A stretch of DNA of 19,793 nucleotides, from the NCBI GenBank assembly GCA_000934385.1, contig KN880796.1, forward strand, positions 1 through 19,793, written 5' to 3'. The position numbers and the translations under genes are program-made. Within the stretch, counting starts at the first letter, position 1, and every line of letters begins with the position of its first letter. Source of the stretch: Cylindrobasidium torrendii FP15055 ss-10 (lineage: Eukaryota > Basidiomycota > Agaricomycetes > Agaricales > Physalacriaceae). Under the pieces are notes generated by a model. The model was not told the origin of the DNA, did no database searches, and saw nothing but the letters and a program-made list of their open reading frames with translations. This document shows, in pieces, positions 1 to 8,246 of this stretch.

Positions 1-1158
1 AAAACAGCTTAAAAGTTGTTTCAGAGTGTTTAGGAAGCATATTTAAGTACTCTACCCTCTACACCTGAGCCCTAAGTACCCAGTGAATAGTGAGCACCAA
101 CTCTAATTAGGCTGTACACATGAGACAGTTTACTTGCTTTTGAGCTAGGATAATCCAAAGTATTAGTTTGGCCTATATCTCATGTTCTATGGTTTCTGTG
201 TCACAGTGTACAGTGCAACGGGAAGCGGCGGGCAGGTGCGGGGACATACTACCGTATTTGGCAGGCATCGTTGATTGCCGCGACTCGGCACATCACGTGA
301 ATGATCCGCCATCCACCCGCGTCGGCTTACGACCCTGCGCGTTATTTGGGAAGCCGGGTTCCCTATTAGGCAAGGGGGGAAACCCCCCCAGGAACCCGAG
401 GAAGGGGGCTTCCCAAATAGACATTGCCACTTTCATCTGCCGAGTCGACTCAGTGGTCTGTGAATATTCAATCCATCTTGTGGCCACTGCTTTAGTAGGT
501 GAGTTCGATGCTCCTGGCGGTCTTTTCCCTGTGTTGGGCACATCTGGCGACGCGGGGACACATCGAACAAGGCCGCTTCTTTTGGCCAGGGAGCTTGCTC
601 CTCGTATCATTTCTTTCGTACGTCGACTCAATTTTGAAAACAAGACCGGTCTGTCTACTTTGATTTTTATAGGCACAAGTGTGAGCATTCAAAAGTCATC
701 TCCATTTCTTATATCCCCTGCGAATTACATCTATCGAGGACTTGTCCAACATTAGTCTACCATTGTCAGAGTAATCTAGTAACACTAAGGACCAAAAACC
801 ATATCGTCTAATTAAGAATCTTGCTCTACGGGCACGGCGAGGGCGTCGACAAGGGATGTCATGTCGAATGGCTTATCTCGTGCAGGTAGTAGAAGGGAGA
901 CACAAATGTAAGAATAGTGTGTGTAGTAGTACTATGATAGCTATGTAAGTAGCTCGTAAAAACCGTAAGTCGGTGAGGGTCCGACACCACAATGAGAGGG
1001 AGATATAGTAGGACAAATTCCAAAGGGCGTATACAAGGTAGAAAGTACACAGGTAATAAATTAGAAGAGTTCTTGCGAGTCGCTGCTCGGCATCGAAGTT
1101 TGCAGCACGGCCGACCTCTCTCGTTGGGGTTTGTTCTCCAACGTCCTCATCCTAATAC
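1..1158. other. gene-poor flank with hairpin and repeat relic
   Basis: I see no supportable gene here. A 195-codon open frame on the plus strand (168-755) runs straight through a GC-rich hairpin and has no intron signals or recognisable domain, so I treat it as chance. A stretch around 430-490 resembles sequence near 11770 and 12052-12110, which suggests a dispersed repeat. The 3' part (about 1050-1158) is the downstream flank of the minus-strand gene that ends at 1159. Confidence 0.5.
344..418. repeat. long GC-rich inverted repeat (hairpin)
   Basis: Three nested complementary arm pairs are visible. ATTTGGGAAGCC (344-355) pairs with GGCTTCCCAAAT (407-418). CGGGTTCC (355-362) pairs with GGAACCCG (391-398). 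A run of six G (374-379) pairs with the C run (383-389) around an AAA loop. Together they form an imperfect stem of about 75 nt. It could be a foldback or MITE-type relic, or a structured transcript. No target-site duplication was evident. Confidence 0.75.
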
Positions 1159-2286
1159 CTAGTGGTATTCATCGTAATCCGGTTCTGAGTCGCCACCTGG
1201 ATTTGAATCGCTATCTCCTGGAAAAATCGGATCGTCTGCGCTCTCATGGCCGTCCGAGTCATCGGCAGGTTCTTCAACATGTACACCGTCTTCGTCTTCT
1301 TCCTTACGGTGATGAAGCTCGTCATCGTCCGCATCAATTGTATCAACTGGATCAGAAGCTTCTTCTCCTTGCCCCCCATTTTTCTCTTCCTTCTCTATGT
1401 GGGCAAGGGCAGCCTTTGTTTCCGCCGGACTGGGGCGAATGTTGCTGCTAGCTAGAGCTGGCCTCGACAACTTGGGGGATTCGGTCACTCCACCGGTGGC
1501 TAGAATCAAAGTCAGTCACAGGCTTGAAGTCAACAACGCGCACAATACCGGTAGAAATCCCAAGGCCCAGACTGTCTAGATAAGCCTCAATTTCCACCGG
1601 ACCGAGACGATTGTTGCGGCTGCTAGCTGTGGTTCAAATCAAAGTCAGTCAGAGGCTTGAAGTCATCTGCGCGCAGGTTACCGGTAGAAGGCTCCGAATC
1701 TTTCGTTGCGCCCAAAGAAGTATCTCCTTCCGCCTGCGAAGACGAAGTTGACTCCTTGGCCTCCTCATCCACCATTACCGCCAGCGGTCCGGGGGTGTCG
1801 TGGGAAACATGGGAGTGAGTGTTGGAGGGAGTGTTGGAAGGAGTGTCGGAGGGAGTGTCGGAGGGAGCGTTGGGAGGATTAGCATTCTTGTTCGAGAGTG
1901 AGGCCCTGCTCGACTTCTTCTGCTTGGCATGTACGGCGGGGTTGACGCCTCCCGAGCCCTTCTGCGGAGCATCATTCTCCTTTGAGGGCGATCCTGTAGC
2001 AGACGTTCAACGCCTCATAGACCAGATGTAATGAGTAACATACCGTCGCTCTGACCCTGGCTGCCCAAAGACTTGCCTACAGTGCACTTGATTAGATTGC
2101 AAGATATTCTTGAAGAATCGAAGACGTACGGCCAGTACTGTCACGCTTGGCTTTCTTTTTACCCGAAGGAGATGAAGGGTCCGACGCACGACGCTTGGCC
2201 GACGTCCTGAGAGACTCGGAGTCCTGCGTCGGTCGATCTTCCTTTGAGAAGGGTGCGTTGATGGTCGTGGCTGGGGACGGGGACAT
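1159..2286 (-). CDS. paralog A: unrecognised low-complexity nuclear-type protein, all phase-1 introns
   Basis: Family not recognised. Spliced model: exons 2286-2130, 2076-2044, 1993-1682, 1626-1549 and 1499-1159, giving 306 residues. Introns are 53, 50, 55 and 49 nt with donors GTACGT, GTATGT, GTAACC and GTATTG. All four are in phase 1, so the internal exons (33, 312 and 78 nt) are exact multiples of three. The N terminus (MSPSPATT) is Ser/Pro rich and carries a nuclear-localisation-like patch, SAKRRAS...GKKKAKRD, at about 29-49. Exon 3 has PSDTPSDTPSNTPSNT repeats. The C terminus is strongly acidic and ends DYDEYH. There is no signal peptide or membrane segment. A TATA-like box lies 135 nt upstream of the start. 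The gene is a tandem paralog of the one at 3490-4858, sharing its start, exon phases and promoter. That conserved structure is my main support for its being real; expression evidence is lacking. Confidence 0.7.
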
Positions 2287-3110
2287 GTTGGATGGGTATG
2301 AGAAATAGATATGAGAGGATGGGAGTGGGAGTGTGTGATTTGTTGGTAGTGGGGGTAGATTAATGAGTGGTTTGGACGATAGAGGATGAAAGACGCTAGA
2401 GACTCCCCCAAAGTCTGCGTGTTTATATACCAGCGCTCCATAAGATTGTCATCGTGATTATCTCGTACCTCAGATGGATCCTTGCATTGTGTGTTTTGCC
2501 AAGTAATAAACGAGGTTGGTTGCTGCTTTGCCTCGCGGTGAGAAGAAAGTAAGAACATAGGATCCGACGCGTCCAAAGTCTCGTGACGGAGACTCGATCG
2601 TCTTCGCTTGACAAAGGACGCTTTCATGCGATGCTCACAAGAGATGTAAATCGTGAATGTGTGGCTGAAACACTTGTCAAAAATACAAAGCAAGCCTTCG
2701 CAAGTGATAGTCAGCACAAAACAACGAAAACAGACGCGAAAGTCCCGGTGTAGAATGTGAGAGGAATCCTTTGAAAGCGCAGTTCGAGCATAATACAGTG
2801 ACAACTCGTGTCCTCGTAAGTAAAGTATCACTCCATTCTCAAGGATCCCCATGTCTTTACAACGACGTTGAGCGACTCAGGTCGCCCAATGTGTGCAAGT
2901 CTTTTGCATGCAGGCCCGGGTCCTAGCGTCACCGGTCGGAGGCGCCTGGCTTGGGATTTCACAAGCTGAGTTTGGGTTCAAGCCTAATAAGGAGTCATAT
3001 CTACACTGGCAGGGATATTTCGGGTGCGCACACGATTATGTAAGACGATGGCGCGCAAGAGGATAGCTCAATTGCAGGTCCTCGAAGTCCTCGCTGCGAC
3101 ATTCCTCCTA
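2287..3110 (-). repeat. upstream duplicated block, copy A
   Basis: This block aligns by eye with 4859-5620 in the same order. Shared landmarks are the TATA-like GTTTATATAC, the AGATTGTCATCGTGATT stretch, GAAAACAGACGCGA, AGGAATCCTTTGAAAGCGCA, TTTTGCATGC, and GCGCAC...GATTATG followed by GGTCCTCGAA. The offset drifts from about 2570 to about 2500 bp, so both copies have gained small indels. A 281-codon open frame crosses this block on the minus strand, but the copies do not preserve that frame and I treat it as promoter DNA. Confidence 0.7.
2421..2430 (-). promoter_or_regulatory. TATA-like box of paralog A
   Basis: GTATATAAAC on the minus strand, about 135 nt upstream of the ATG at 2286. The same element sits at nearly the same distance (about 131 nt) upstream of paralog B, inside a block of shared sequence that also contains CTCCAWAAGATTGTCATCG-type matches. 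Conservation in two diverged copies supports a promoter role. Confidence 0.6.
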
Positions 3111-3489
3111 GGGCCGTCTCGTTCTGTAAGCTATAGAGCGATCCAATATCCAAAAACGACTGTGACATGCGGCGTGTATCAGAACCAAGACCATCAGGAC
3201 TACGTTTATTAACGAACCTCTCATTTGAGTGACCGCTCGATTTTTGAAAGTATACTGGGTTTAGTAGTGAATAGTCGAGGTAGTATCCACCACCTCAAGG
3301 CTTTAGACCTCACTGGATTATACGCACTAGTAGCTAACACAAAACCATCAACATGTTGCTGAAGAAAGTGAGGGATACATGGAACGCGTGAAAGTACGTC
3401 GTAAACAAGTCGTAAATGTGAGTAATATAATATCCAAGTCAAGGACTATCATAATTATGACCAGAAATAGGGTATGTGAAGGTGGTATG
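3111..3489. other. spacer between duplicated units
   Basis: This stretch lies between the upstream block of copy A and the stop codon of paralog B. It is AT-richer than the flanking genes and probably holds the 3' UTR and terminator region of paralog B. I see no coding region with splice support. Confidence 0.5.
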
Positions 3490-4858
3490 TTAATTCTCCT
3501 GAACCCTCGATTCTTCATCTGAACTGTCATCAATGAACGCCTTCGGATGGTTGCAGGCGTCCTTCTCACTCCTGGTGGGCGACAGGCTTGGGCGGCGCGG
3601 CCTGCGCGCTTCAGGCTTCTTCTTAGTAGCACTCGTGCTCGCAGTGGATGAAACATTGGCCGGCAAAAAGAACAGTGATTCTATGCAAGGTCAATCAAGA
3701 TTGCGTGGTAGATTTTGTGGACGTGTTTACCAAAGCGACGCTTGCGCTTGGGGGGAGCCTTTTCTTCCGAAATTTCCTTCCCCAAGACCACCGGAGGGAT
3801 TTTGGGGGAGGGGGTTCTCGACAAGAACGGGAAGGAAATATTGCAAGCAAACATGGGGGAGGGGAAGTTTGGAGGGAGCGCGGGGAAATTCCTTTTTGAA
3901 AGGATGGGAGAGGGAGTGTCACTTGGGGAGACGTTGGAGGGGATGTTGTGAGGGACGTTGACCGGAACGTTGGAGGGGATTTGGGAGAAAAGATCCTGGT
4001 CGCTCGCCTTGTGCTGAGAGGAATTGCCCGATTCCTTGAGCTCGCCGACCTCCGCGGCGGGATTGATGGCTCCTGAGCCCTTCGACGAGCACTCGCTTTC
4101 CTTCGCGGGAGATTCTATAGCAGACATTCAAGGACCTATGGATCGAATGCAAGATTGCGCAACATACCTTTGGTCTCGCTCAGATCCCGCGATTTCGAGG
4201 TTCCTGCCCCCGAAATTTCATGCTCCTGCGCAAGAGACGCTAAAGCAGACGTTTCAAATGAGCGCCTCGAAAACAAGTAGTAGATGGAATCAACAACATA
4301 CCCTCGGCCTCGTCGAGGCTCTTCTTTTTCAAGGCGCAGTTCAGAACCTCATTCTCCTTCGCAGACTCGTATTCTGCCCCCGACGTTCAACACCTCCCTA
4401 AACAGACTGGACCTGACTAAAAAAACGTACCATGAGCTTCGTTCAGGGCCTCTCCTTCCAAAGCGCCGTCGCGCGGAACCTCATTTTTCTTCGTGGGCTT
4501 AGATTCTGCAGCAGACAATAGTAATCAACACCTTACAGACTCGATGTCATGAGCAACGTACCCTTGGCCTTACTCGATTCCTGATCGTTCGAAGGCTTGG
4601 CTACAGCGATCACAGTCAGACTTCATGATATACTTGAAGAAAATTGAAGACCCCACAGAGATGGTTGGGCTTGAATCTTTTATTTGCCGGGAATTCGCTG
4701 CGTGTACGACGTCGAAGCAAACCTCGGCCAGAAGCGAGTGGATGCTCAGGAGACTCGTTGTCTGGCGAAGATGGACGTGCACCAGACTCGGAATTATGTG
4801 AAGGTAGCCTGCCCTTCGAGGATGGTGCGTCGGTGGTAGTTGGGGATGGGGACGTCAT
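3490..4858 (-). CDS. paralog B: unrecognised modular protein with repeated phase-1 mini-exons
   Basis: Family not recognised. Spliced model: exons 4858-4657, 4600-4562, 4505-4431, 4373-4302, 4239-4168, 4114-3731 and 3680-3490, giving 344 residues. All six introns (50-62 nt) are in phase 1. Exons 3, 4 and 5 encode 25, 24 and 24 residues and look like repeated cassettes, starting ESKPTKKNEV, EYESAKENEV and ASLAQEHEIS. Exon 6 starts ESPAKESECS and matches exon 3 of paralog A (SPSKENDAP). The introns between them also resemble one another, ending in a TTGAAYGTCTGCTNYAG-like tail. Basic patches (RRRTRS, NKRFKP and PPKRKRRFG) suggest nuclear location. The C terminus has RRPRRPSLSPTRS and then an acidic DDSSDEES. 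Exon 1 uses a weak GTGGGG donor, chosen because it keeps phase 1; paralog A has GTACGT there. The first exon begins MTSPSPTTTDAPSSK, like paralog A. Confidence 0.72.
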
Positions 4859-5620
4859 GTCGTATGGATATAATTGAGAAAAAGATAAAAGAATGAGTAG
4901 ATAGTGTGTGAGGAGAAAGGGCAGAGAAATGAGTGGATTGGGCGATAGAGGATGAAATACGCCAAACGCATCCTCCCAAAACCTGCGTGTTTATATACTA
5001 ACGCTCCAAAAGATTGTCATCGTGATTGTTTCCATACCGCAAATGGATCGTCGCACTTGGAAGGTGTTTAGTAGCAAACGACCTTGTTTGTATTTCTGCA
5101 AGTAAATTTTAGGACCCGACGCGTCCACATGCGAAGCCTAGCAGAGATGTAAAAGTAAGAATTCTGGCTAAGGAAGCATGTCAGAGATGCAATGGAAACC
5201 TGCCAAGGTAACGATTAGTATCAAACCACGAAAACAGACGCGAGAGTTCGAAATCTGAAAGGAATCCTTTGAAAGCGCAAGCAACTAACTGGTGTTCCTG
5301 TGGTGTCTCATTCCATTCTAAAAGGATCTTTCATGCATTGATAATGAAAGAAGCATGTTGAGTGACTTGGATCGCCCAAAGTGTACGAGTGTTTTGCATG
5401 CTGGGTCGACGCCACCGCGCGATAGCGCTCCAGGAGGCTGGGCTTGTGATTAAATAAGTTTAGTTCGGGTTCAGCGTTCAAGTTTAAGGACCATCTAGCA
5501 TACCGAAAGGAACGCCCCAGATGTGCGCACGATTATGCAGGACAACAGCGCCTCGAACGCGGAGTTTGAAGCCCGACTGAGCTCGATTGCTGGTCCTCGA
5601 AATGGGCGAAGTCCTAGCAT
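4859..5620 (-). repeat. upstream duplicated block, copy B
   Basis: This is the promoter and upstream counterpart of 2287-3110, with the same landmarks in the same order. It probably carries the promoter of paralog B. The distal edge is blurred, with recognisable similarity fading around 5600-5620 (GGTCCTCGAA...GAAGTCCT). Confidence 0.7.
4989..4998 (-). promoter_or_regulatory. TATA-like box of paralog B
   Basis: GTATATAAAC on the minus strand, about 131 nt upstream of the ATG at 4858, conserved in sequence and spacing with the copy upstream of paralog A. Confidence 0.6.
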
Positions 5621-5795
5621 AGCGCTTAGTGCCACTCGAGACAACACAGATCTGAATTAGTATGCCGGGATTCGCGAGGGATCGTGGAAAGAAACGTATC
5701 TCACGATGTGTAGGTGTCGGTCAAAGATGTTATAGAGCAATCAATATCAATAAGTACAGCAGTGAGACGTGATGGTACAAACACTCGTACGGTGA

Positions 5796-6639
5796 TTACT
5801 TCCTCTTTTCTCTCTGCGCCTGGGACTTCGCAGCGACCTCTGCATTCTTGGCTGATGAAAAGGTGGTTAAACGACGAAATGAATGAAGAGGGCTGGCTGC
5901 GTACCCTCTGTCTCTGCCTTGCGCTTCGCCTCGGCCTCTGCACGTTCTGCACGGATCTTCGCGAGGCGGGAGAGGTCGGATTTCGCCTCATCTGTCTTCC
6001 CGGCGACATGTAGCTTCCAGTACCTATCCTTAGCGTCCTGCTTCTCCTTCGCCTCTCTACGAACGAGTCAATTCAAGTGAAGGTCCATAGAGCAAGGTCA
6101 CACGCACCGCTCCTTACGAGACATCTCGCGGGGTGCGTTCAGAGAGGAGATATTGAGCTTCTTGGTGACGTGGTTGGGGTTTATCAAGTCCTCGTCCTCG
6201 TCGTCTTCATCCCCAGCAGCTTTAGCCTTGGCCTTCTCTGCAGCCTGTTTCTTCTTGAGGTCACGGCGCTCTGTGCGCGTCAGTTCTGGCTGTCCAGGTG
6301 CAGCTTCCTCTTCTTCGGATTCCTCCTCTTCCTCCTCCTCTTCCTCTGACGATTCGTCGTCGGACTCTTGCTCTGAGCTGCTGTCTGCATGAGCACGAAG
6401 GAAGTATGGATGCAGGGGGAGCGGACCGCATGCGTGCAGCAGAGACAGCAGTGCCAGACTCATCTAGGACCATGTCCTTGCTATACAATTCCGTTAGAAA
6501 ATGCCAAAACGCTTTGCTGCCTACACACCTGAAGTTACGTCCTCCACCCCGCTTCTGTTTGAATTTGCCTATCCATAGTCCATGAGGTCCCGCATTTCTG
6601 TGCTGTGCAGTATAGTTTCGCACCCGTTCCGCGAACCAT
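5796..6639 (-). CDS. PP28/PDAP1-family casein kinase substrate phosphoprotein
   Basis: Five exons give 178 residues: 6639-6624, 6568-6529, 6380-6108, 6056-5905 and 5851-5796. The N terminus [18 protein letters not shown] is the basic Gly/Arg start typical of fungal PP28 proteins. An acidic Ser/Glu tract (about 19-44) supplies casein kinase II type sites. The diagnostic core follows: INPNHV at 85-90, [18 protein letters not shown] at about 99-116, and [20 protein letters not shown] in the next exon, then a Lys/Ala/Glu-rich coiled tail ending EKRK. In animals the family is known as heat- and acid-stable PDGFA-associated protein; its exact fungal role is unclear. The first exon is only 16 nt, chosen because ATG-GTT-CGC joins in phase to the conserved KFKQKRGGG block. 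All donors are GT and introns are 51-148 nt. It is divergent from NDUFA6. Confidence 0.9.
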
Positions 6640-6784
6640 GATGTGTCTGTGTGTGCGATGGGAGAGAGATGCAATAGACAAGCGCTGATTCGATCTCGAT
6701 CACCAGGAGCGGCCGGCTCCCAGGCCCGAATGCCGGTGCTCTTCCCGACACTTGCCTGCAAACCGCGACCACCGCCAACCCGCG
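6640..6784. promoter_or_regulatory. shared divergent promoter of PP28 and NDUFA6 genes
   Basis: Only 145 bp separate the two start codons, so both promoters and both 5' UTRs must fit in this gap. It is GC-rich towards the NDUFA6 side and CA-rich next to the PP28 start (CGCACACACAGACACATC on the minus strand). No TATA box is evident. Whether one core serves both directions is inference. Confidence 0.7.
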
Positions 6785-7308
6785 ATGACGACCATCTCTG
6801 CTTTCACCATCCCCGCCCGGCTCTCCCGGCCAGCTATTGTGTCCAGGACGGCCGACGAGCGCCGCGCGCGGGTCATCCAGCTCTACCGTGAATGGTACCG
6901 CTCCGTAAGCCCTAGCAAGCAAGTGGTATAGTGCTTCAAGATTGATTGATGGCTGTCAGGCCCCAGCGATAGTGGAAATGTACACCCTCCCAGTTTCCGC
7001 GGCGTATGTGCGCCATGCCCTCCGCCAGAAATTCGAAGCCAACCGCAACGTCACGGACGGCCGCGCCGTCGAGGTTCTCCTCCTCAAGAGCAGGCAGGAC
7101 TACCAAGAGACCATGAACGTCTGGAAGCTGCCGGATCACGTTATGGGGATTTTGCTCAAGAGCGGAGAGGATGTACCCCGTAAGAGTTTCTTGCAAAAGT
7201 TCTACGAGGGTGCGTGCTCGAATTTGGTTTTGTCCTTCCTGGCGTTGATAGGTTTTGGTAGGAAGGGACGAGGACCAGGTCAGGCCTGCTGCATCGGGTA
7301 CTGTGTAG
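6785..7308 (+). CDS. mitochondrial complex I subunit NDUFA6 (LYR-motif protein, B14 type)
   Basis: Three exons, 6785-6904, 6960-7209 and 7262-7308, give 138 residues, close to the usual length for fungal members. Introns are 55 nt (GTAAGC donor) and 52 nt (GTGCGT donor). Residues 32-40, QLYREWYRS, hold the LYR motif (33-35) that defines the family and binds the mitochondrial acyl carrier protein. It is followed by the conserved VRHALRQKFEANRNVTD segment and the C-terminal FLQKFYEG. The protein is an accessory subunit of the matrix arm of NADH:ubiquinone oxidoreductase. The Ser/Arg-containing N terminus (IPARLSRPAIVSRT) could help import, although family members often lack a cleaved presequence. 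The third-exon acceptor (TTTTGGTAG) was chosen over the upstream TTGATAG because that one would give a 41-nt intron and a long unlikely tail. Confidence 0.92.
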
Positions 7309-7614
7309 TGCTCCAACTTGCGAATATATCCTGCCGTACACTCAACTACACCACTGCTTTCCTAAGCGAACCCCGGCCCGGGCACATACCTTCGGGCTCA
7401 GCCCAACGTTCCCCTACGGATTATTTCACCAAATTCGCCGCGCACTTGTCAAATCAAACTCCCGAATCAATCTATGAGCCCTCGAGAAGCAAAGATGGTC
7501 GCACCTGTAGACATCAAGATGTGCTGCTCAGTCCTCATGTACCACATACACTAAGCCCCCCACGAACTCCATTCGTACCTACTCCCTTTCTCCTCGTGCT
7601 GTATAAGCCACTTA
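7309..7614. other. intergenic, 3' flank of NDUFA6
   Basis: An open frame continues on the plus strand to about 7643, but it is the unspliced read-through of NDUFA6 exon 2 and its composition is not protein-like. I see no independent feature. It probably contains the NDUFA6 3' UTR. Confidence 0.4.
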
Positions 7615-7983
7615 TTAAGCAGCGTCCGGGCCCGGCTGAGTAGTGTGCGCCATTGAGTAGCGCCCAGGAGCTGCTGTCGTATGTGCGCCTGTGTCTTCAC
7701 ACAAACCAGGCAGGAAGAGCTTCAAGATAAACTCAAGATACTCATCGAGGTGCCATGAAGCCTGAAAGGAGGGAGGCATGTATCCCTATTGAATGTTTAC
7801 GACACGAGCTTGTCATGTTCACCTTAGGGACGAAAAAACACCGAAGGATGTGGTAGGGTAAAGAAATTCGACGATCTAGTGGCCACTGAGCTATGCAGCT
7901 GTGCGACGTTCAGCAAATGTCTTGTCACCCTCAACGCACATGCTGAATGACTCAAGAGTCTAAGGTTCTTACTACCCTTTCAT
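7615..7983 (-). CDS. possible small minus-strand gene, 76 residues, doubtful
   Basis: Not recognised. A phase-consistent model joins 7983-7976, 7898-7823 and 7761-7615. The last exon follows a good pyrimidine-rich acceptor (CTCCTTTCAG) and reads ASWHLDEYLEFILKLFLPG, an amphipathic or hydrophobic stretch that looks protein-like. The preceding exon reads RRISLPYHILRCFFVPK. The donors are GTAGTA and GTGAAC. The first coding exon would be only 8 nt (ATGAAAGG), so the true start could lie elsewhere or the segment could be a relic. If real, it is divergent from the gene starting at 8247. Confidence 0.28.
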
Positions 7984-8246
7984 AGCTTCAATTGGCCTCA
8001 CAATGGAGTCTTTGACCAGGGGGAAAACAAAGCCTGTTTCCAGCGCTGAACTAGATTGGTACTTAAGGCGAGCGATTTCGTCTGTGCGGACGCTGCCTTG
8101 TTTCTGCTTGTCACTTCCCGTCTCTTTTCGCTCACCGAACTTTCTTCCTTGCTTCTCTTTATTTTGTCTGTGTTTGCGCATACACAAACTTCCGCCCACA
8201 GTCTTGCGAACTCTGTCTGTTGCACTTCTATATCCTCGGTGTTGCG

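Noticed and set aside
168..755. 195-codon plus-strand open frame
   Set aside because: It runs through the GC-rich hairpin, has mixed composition and no motif or introns, in a genome where real genes are intron-dense. Probably chance.
2007..2852. 281-codon minus-strand open frame over the promoter of paralog A
   Set aside because: It includes the TATA-like box and reads paralog A in a different frame. The duplicated copy upstream of paralog B does not keep it open.
6153..6392. poly-Ser plus-strand frame
   Set aside because: Antisense of the Glu-rich tract of the PP28 gene.
7972..8225. Lys/Glu-rich minus-strand frames
   Set aside because: They are the reverse complement of the CT-rich leader of the gene at 8247; charged composition is a by-product.
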